Source: Prevotellaceae bacterium | GTDB taxonomy: Bacteria; Bacteroidota; Bacteroidia; Bacteroidales; UBA932 | Direction of reading: 5' to 3' | DNA: 6,566 nucleotides | NCBI GenBank assembly: GCA_031290755.1 | Contig: JAITMY010000047.1 | Span: 1-6,566 of the forward strand | Shown here: in pieces, positions 4,516 to 6,566 of the stretch | Position numbering within the stretch: position 1 is the stretch's first letter | How the letters are laid out: each line of letters begins with the position of its first letter | Notes under the pieces: model-generated | Seen by the model: only the letters and a program-made list of their open reading frames with translations | Database searches by the model: none | What the model was told of the DNA's origin: nothing | Program-made: the position numbers and the translations under genes

Positions 4516-5793
4516 TTTTTTTGTTATTTGTTTTTTTTCTGTTGCTGCTGGTTTATTGTTGTTATTATTATTGTTTAAAGAGGGAGCAGCAACATTACCC
4601 TCCTTGACTATGTTCTTTAGGCGAAGCTCAAAATCGCTCAGCACATTCATGTAGTTAATAAACGCATCGTAGGGCGTATCGTAGGGGTTGAAATACTTGT
4701 GCACGTCGCCGTCGCTGAACCACTTGGTGCACATGTAGTAGAAGTGGTCGCTGTTTTGCAGCAGCCGCCACTCCCTCACGAGCGCCTCGCTACCCAAGCG
4801 CATCACCTCGTCGGCAAGCGCATACACCTTGTTGAACGCTTCGTTTTGCAGCTCGTTGCCCAACCACGCGGTGAGGTCGCGCTCCTCATCAGCCCACGAA
4901 ATGGGGTGCTCAACCTTAATCGGCGCAATGGGCTGGTGCTTTCTGGCCGTCTCCGATGGCGTCAAAAATTCAAAGTTCGTACCCGATAAAATCTTCCCCG
5001 GCAAGTATCGCAAAAACTCAAATATACCTGACCCTACATCCTGATGCTCGCCGATGGTTTCGTAGTCCATGAATAGATTTACCACCTCTTCCTTCTTGTT
5101 CACCGTCTTAATCCAGCTCGCGTACTTCTCTGTGGTAAGGGGCCACTCGCTCCAGCCCCTGTCCGAAAAGCGAAACGCGATGTCGTCGCTTAGGAGGAAG
5201 TTGCGCAGCAAAACTTTCAGGCGCGGGTTGGTTTCGTTCACGTAAACGTAGTTCGGGCTTTTCCATCCAAGCACGTGCTTGGCGCCCTCGGCGAGCATGG
5301 CTTCAAAGCCCATATCGGCAACGGCGGCGCCGATAGCGTTGGAGTAAATCAGCTCCGTGTTGCGGAACACGGTGGGGCGCTTCCCAAAATACTTTTCGAC
5401 CATGTCGCCCTGTAGCTGCACCTGACGCTTAAACTCGTCCGTATTTTTCAGCACGGCAATGGAGTGCGCGTAGGTTTCGCCAAGAAACTCCACGCAGCCC
5501 GTTTTGGCGAGGTCTCTGAAGCTTTCCAGCACGTCGGGGGCGTAGAGCTGAAACTGCTCAAGCGCCATGCCCGAAATGGAGTAGCTGACTTTGAACGCTT
5601 TGCCGTACTGCTTTATCAACTCCAGCATCAACTTGTTGGCAGGCAGGTAGCAGCGATCCGCCACCTTGCGCATGATGGTACGGTTAGAAAACTCGTCGTA
5701 GTAGTTGTGGTCTTTCCCTATATCGAAAAAGCGGTAGCGCCTCAACCGAAAGGGCTGGTGAACCTGAAAATATAGGCAAAGTGTTTGTTTCAT
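3871..5793 (-). CDS. GH57 alpha-amylase-like glycosidase fused to a histone H1-like Lys-rich tail (640 aa)
   Basis: Residues 1 to about 398 form a complete glycoside hydrolase family 57 protein, which cleaves or rearranges alpha-1,4-glucans by a retaining mechanism. Signatures are HQPFR (12-16, region 1), VEFLGETYAHS (101-111, region 2), FRNTELIYSN (143-152, putative nucleophile E147) and FMDYETIGEHQ (241-251, putative acid/base D243). No signal peptide is seen, so it is probably cytoplasmic, acting on glycogen-like polymer. Residues 399-426 are an AT-rich-encoded linker with seven Asn. Residues 427-640 are about one-third Lys in KK-x-x-[AVT] pentads like bacterial H1-like nucleoid proteins, ending in a non-repeat FSSPLTPLFPPMF. 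Met427 (MAKKE) could be the start of an originally separate gene. The glycosyltransferase gene ends 11 bases upstream, so they are co-transcribed. The enzyme assignment is firm; that the fusion is biologically real is uncertain. Confidence 0.9.
   Translation of the reverse strand: MKQTLCLYFQVHQPFRLRRYRFFDIGKDHNYYDEFSNRTIMRKVADRCYLPANKLMLELIKQYGKAFKVSYSISGMALEQFQLYAPDVLESFRDLAKTGCVEFLGETYAHSIAVLKNTDEFKRQVQLQGDMVEKYFGKRPTVFRNTELIYSNAIGAAVADMGFEAMLAEGAKHVLGWKSPNYVYVNETNPRLKVLLRNFLLSDDIAFRFSDRGWSEWPLTTEKYASWIKTVNKKEEVVNLFMDYETIGEHQDVGSGIFEFLRYLPGKILSGTNFEFLTPSETARKHQPIAPIKVEHPISWADEERDLTAWLGNELQNEAFNKVYALADEVMRLGSEALVREWRLLQNSDHFYYMCTKWFSDGDVHKYFNPYDTPYDAFINYMNVLSDFELRLKNIVKEGNVAAPSLNNNNNNNKPAATEKKQITKKMAKKETAATKPAAKKAAPAKKPGPKPAAKKATPAKKAAATKTTVKKAAVKKTTAKKVVAKKATAKKATAKVTAKKVTVKKVAAKKTAVKKVAAKKVVATAKKKVAAKKVTAKKATVKKVVAKKTTVKKVAVKKAAPAKKVATKKVAAKKVVAKKPVAKVVAKKAAPAKPVVAKPVAAKPVEKKVVVRKPIAKKVVAPEVTDFSSPLTPLFPPMF
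4030..4392 (-). repeat. Degenerate 15-bp / pentapeptide repeat (KK-x-x-[AVT])
   Basis: Residues about 468-588 of the GH57 reading frame consist of roughly two dozen pentads such as TTVKK, AAVKK, VVAKK, ATAKK and VAAKK. Occasional pentads are shortened (AKVT) or lengthened (VVATAKKK, AAPAKK). At DNA level this is a 15-bp degenerate tandem repeat in which the plus strand shows recurring CTTCTT. Such repeats change length easily by recombination or slippage in whole codons. Confidence 0.85.
4516..4599 (-). other. AT-rich linker resembling a former intergenic leader
   Basis: This codes for residues 399-426, including seven Asn (407-413) and a Lys-rich end, directly before Met427. Base composition shifts sharply from the GC-rich catalytic region to A-rich DNA, with A-runs of 8 (4531-4538 and 4515-4522 on the coding strand). 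Both alternative frames stop at its beginning: one at CTT-TAA, the other at CAA followed by three tandem TAA codons. This is what an ancestral gene end plus leader would look like if an indel had opened it into frame. Confidence 0.6.
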
Positions 5794-5804
5794 AGCGCAG
5801 TTGT

Positions 5805-6566
5805 TTATTTTAGTATTAGGTTACCGGTAGCGGCTTCGTAAACCTTCTTTACTTTCAGGGCGGCCTTATCCCACTTTAGCGAGTTCACCTCTTTGTCGCC
5901 AAGACGGTTGAACATGGTTGTGAGCGCCGGGTATTGCAGGATGCCGTATATGGCATCGGCCATAGCGTCCACATCCCAGAAGTCTATTTTGAGGGCATGT
6001 TGCAGCACCTCTGCCACGCCCGATTGCTTGGAGATGATAGTGGGCACGTGCGACCGCATGGCCTCCAGCGGCGATATGCCAAACGGCTCGCTCACCGAGG
6101 GCATCACGTACACATCGCTCAGCGCAAACATGTGCTGCACGTCGGCGCCGTGCAAAAATCCGGTAAAGTTGAACTTGTTGGCAATGCCCAGCTTGGCTAC
6201 GCGGCGTATCATGCGGTTGAGCATGTCGCCGCTACCGGCCATCACGAAGCGCACGTTGCGGTAGCGCTTGAGCACCTTGTTGGCCGCCTCCACAAAGTAG
6301 TCAGGCCCCTTCTGGTAGGTGATGCGCCCCAAGAATGTAACTATTTTTTCGTCCGTGCCCCGCGCCACATTTTCAAAGTCCGAGGTGCTAAAGTCCACCG
6401 CGTTGTGCACCGTTACTACCTTTGCGGGGTCTATGCCGTAGCGCGAAATCACGATGTTGCGCGTAAGGTTGCTCACCGTGATGATTAAGTCGGCCTCCGC
6501 CATTCCCCTGCGCTCAATGTCGTACACCAGCTGGTTTACGTTCTCGCCGCTGCGGTCAAACTCGGT
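5805..6566 (-). CDS. GT4-type glycosyltransferase, glycogen-synthase-like (5' end outside the window)
   Basis: The frame is open to the right edge, giving 253 C-terminal residues starting TEFDRSGENVNQ; the N-terminal domain is missing. It is the C-terminal half of a GT-B fold retaining glycosyltransferase of the GT4/GT5 kind. Visible motifs, numbered from the first residue in the window, are AEADLIITVSN (23-33), VVHNAVD-like VTVHNAVD (51-58), FLGRITYQKGPDYF (78-91), FVMAGSGD (107-114), FTGFLHGADV (134-143), and the nucleotide-sugar-binding EX7E motif EPFGISPLE (E160, E168). It probably transfers a glucosyl unit from a nucleotide sugar during alpha-glucan synthesis. It is followed after 11 bases by the GH57 gene; as I recall, in Bacteroidota such a pair often sits with a glycogen debranching enzyme. 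Donor and acceptor cannot be read from this fragment. Confidence 0.88.
   Translation of the reverse strand, partial: TEFDRSGENVNQLVYDIERRGMAEADLIITVSNLTRNIVISRYGIDPAKVVTVHNAVDFSTSDFENVARGTDEKIVTFLGRITYQKGPDYFVEAANKVLKRYRNVRFVMAGSGDMLNRMIRRVAKLGIANKFNFTGFLHGADVQHMFALSDVYVMPSVSEPFGISPLEAMRSHVPTIISKQSGVAEVLQHALKIDFWDVDAMADAIYGILQYPALTTMFNRLGDKEVNSLKWDKAALKVKKVYEAATGNLILK

Noticed and set aside
3878..4654. 258-codon plus-strand open frame rich in Phe, Ala and Thr, looking like a membrane protein
   Set aside because: It is the exact antisense of the Lys-rich pentad region (AAG/AAA read backwards gives CTT/TTT). The minus-strand frame is continuous with GH57, and the plus frame has no family resemblance.
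5819..5829. GTTACCGGTAG resembling the palindrome at 1000-1009
   Set aside because: It lies in the coding sequence for the glycosyltransferase C-terminus (ATGN) and is not a full palindrome; the match is probably chance.

Overview
The window looks like a chromosomal segment of a member of the Bacteroidota, probably a GC-rich Bacteroidales lineage. The evidence is a PCMD-type surface lipoprotein paired with a PorT-like outer-membrane barrel, a DUF5618-like tandem gene family, promoters resembling the Bacteroidota -7 element TAnnTTTG, A-rich start regions without clear Shine-Dalgarno sites, and a GH57 amylase next to a GT4-type glycosyltransferase. The genus cannot be fixed from sequence reading alone. 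No tRNA, rRNA, CRISPR array or insertion sequence was seen.

Region by region: (1) 1-966, minus strand, is a tandem array of a small ~140-residue alpha-helical protein with an exact 433-bp period: two full copies and the first 100 bp of a third, whose start codon reads CTG instead of ATG. The copies are near-identical except for two short divergent patches. (2) 967-1125 is a short divergent intergenic region with a perfect minus-strand TAnnTTTG box beside a 10-bp palindrome, and a weaker plus-strand box. (3) 1126-3000, plus strand, is a two-gene cell-envelope operon: a PCMD-type lipoprotein and an outer-membrane beta-barrel. (4) 2997-3782, minus strand, is rsmA/ksgA, the 16S rRNA dimethyltransferase, whose stop codon overlaps that of the barrel gene. 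(5) 3814-3849 is a strong hairpin terminator. (6) 3871-6566, minus strand, is an alpha-glucan operon: a glycosyltransferase (5' end outside the window), then a GH57 alpha-amylase-like enzyme.

The most unusual object is the GH57 reading frame. After a complete ~400-residue catalytic region it continues through an AT-rich linker (seven Asn, then Lys-rich) that looks like a former intergenic leader, into a 214-residue Lys/Ala/Val pentapeptide-repeat tail resembling bacterial histone H1-like proteins. That tail has its own plausible start (MAKKE, Met427). The linker carries stop codons in both other frames and homopolymeric A tracts. It could be a real amylase-histone fusion, a recent gene merger, a slippage-switchable pair, or an assembly artefact. 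The second point of interest is the diversifying DUF5618-like tandem array.
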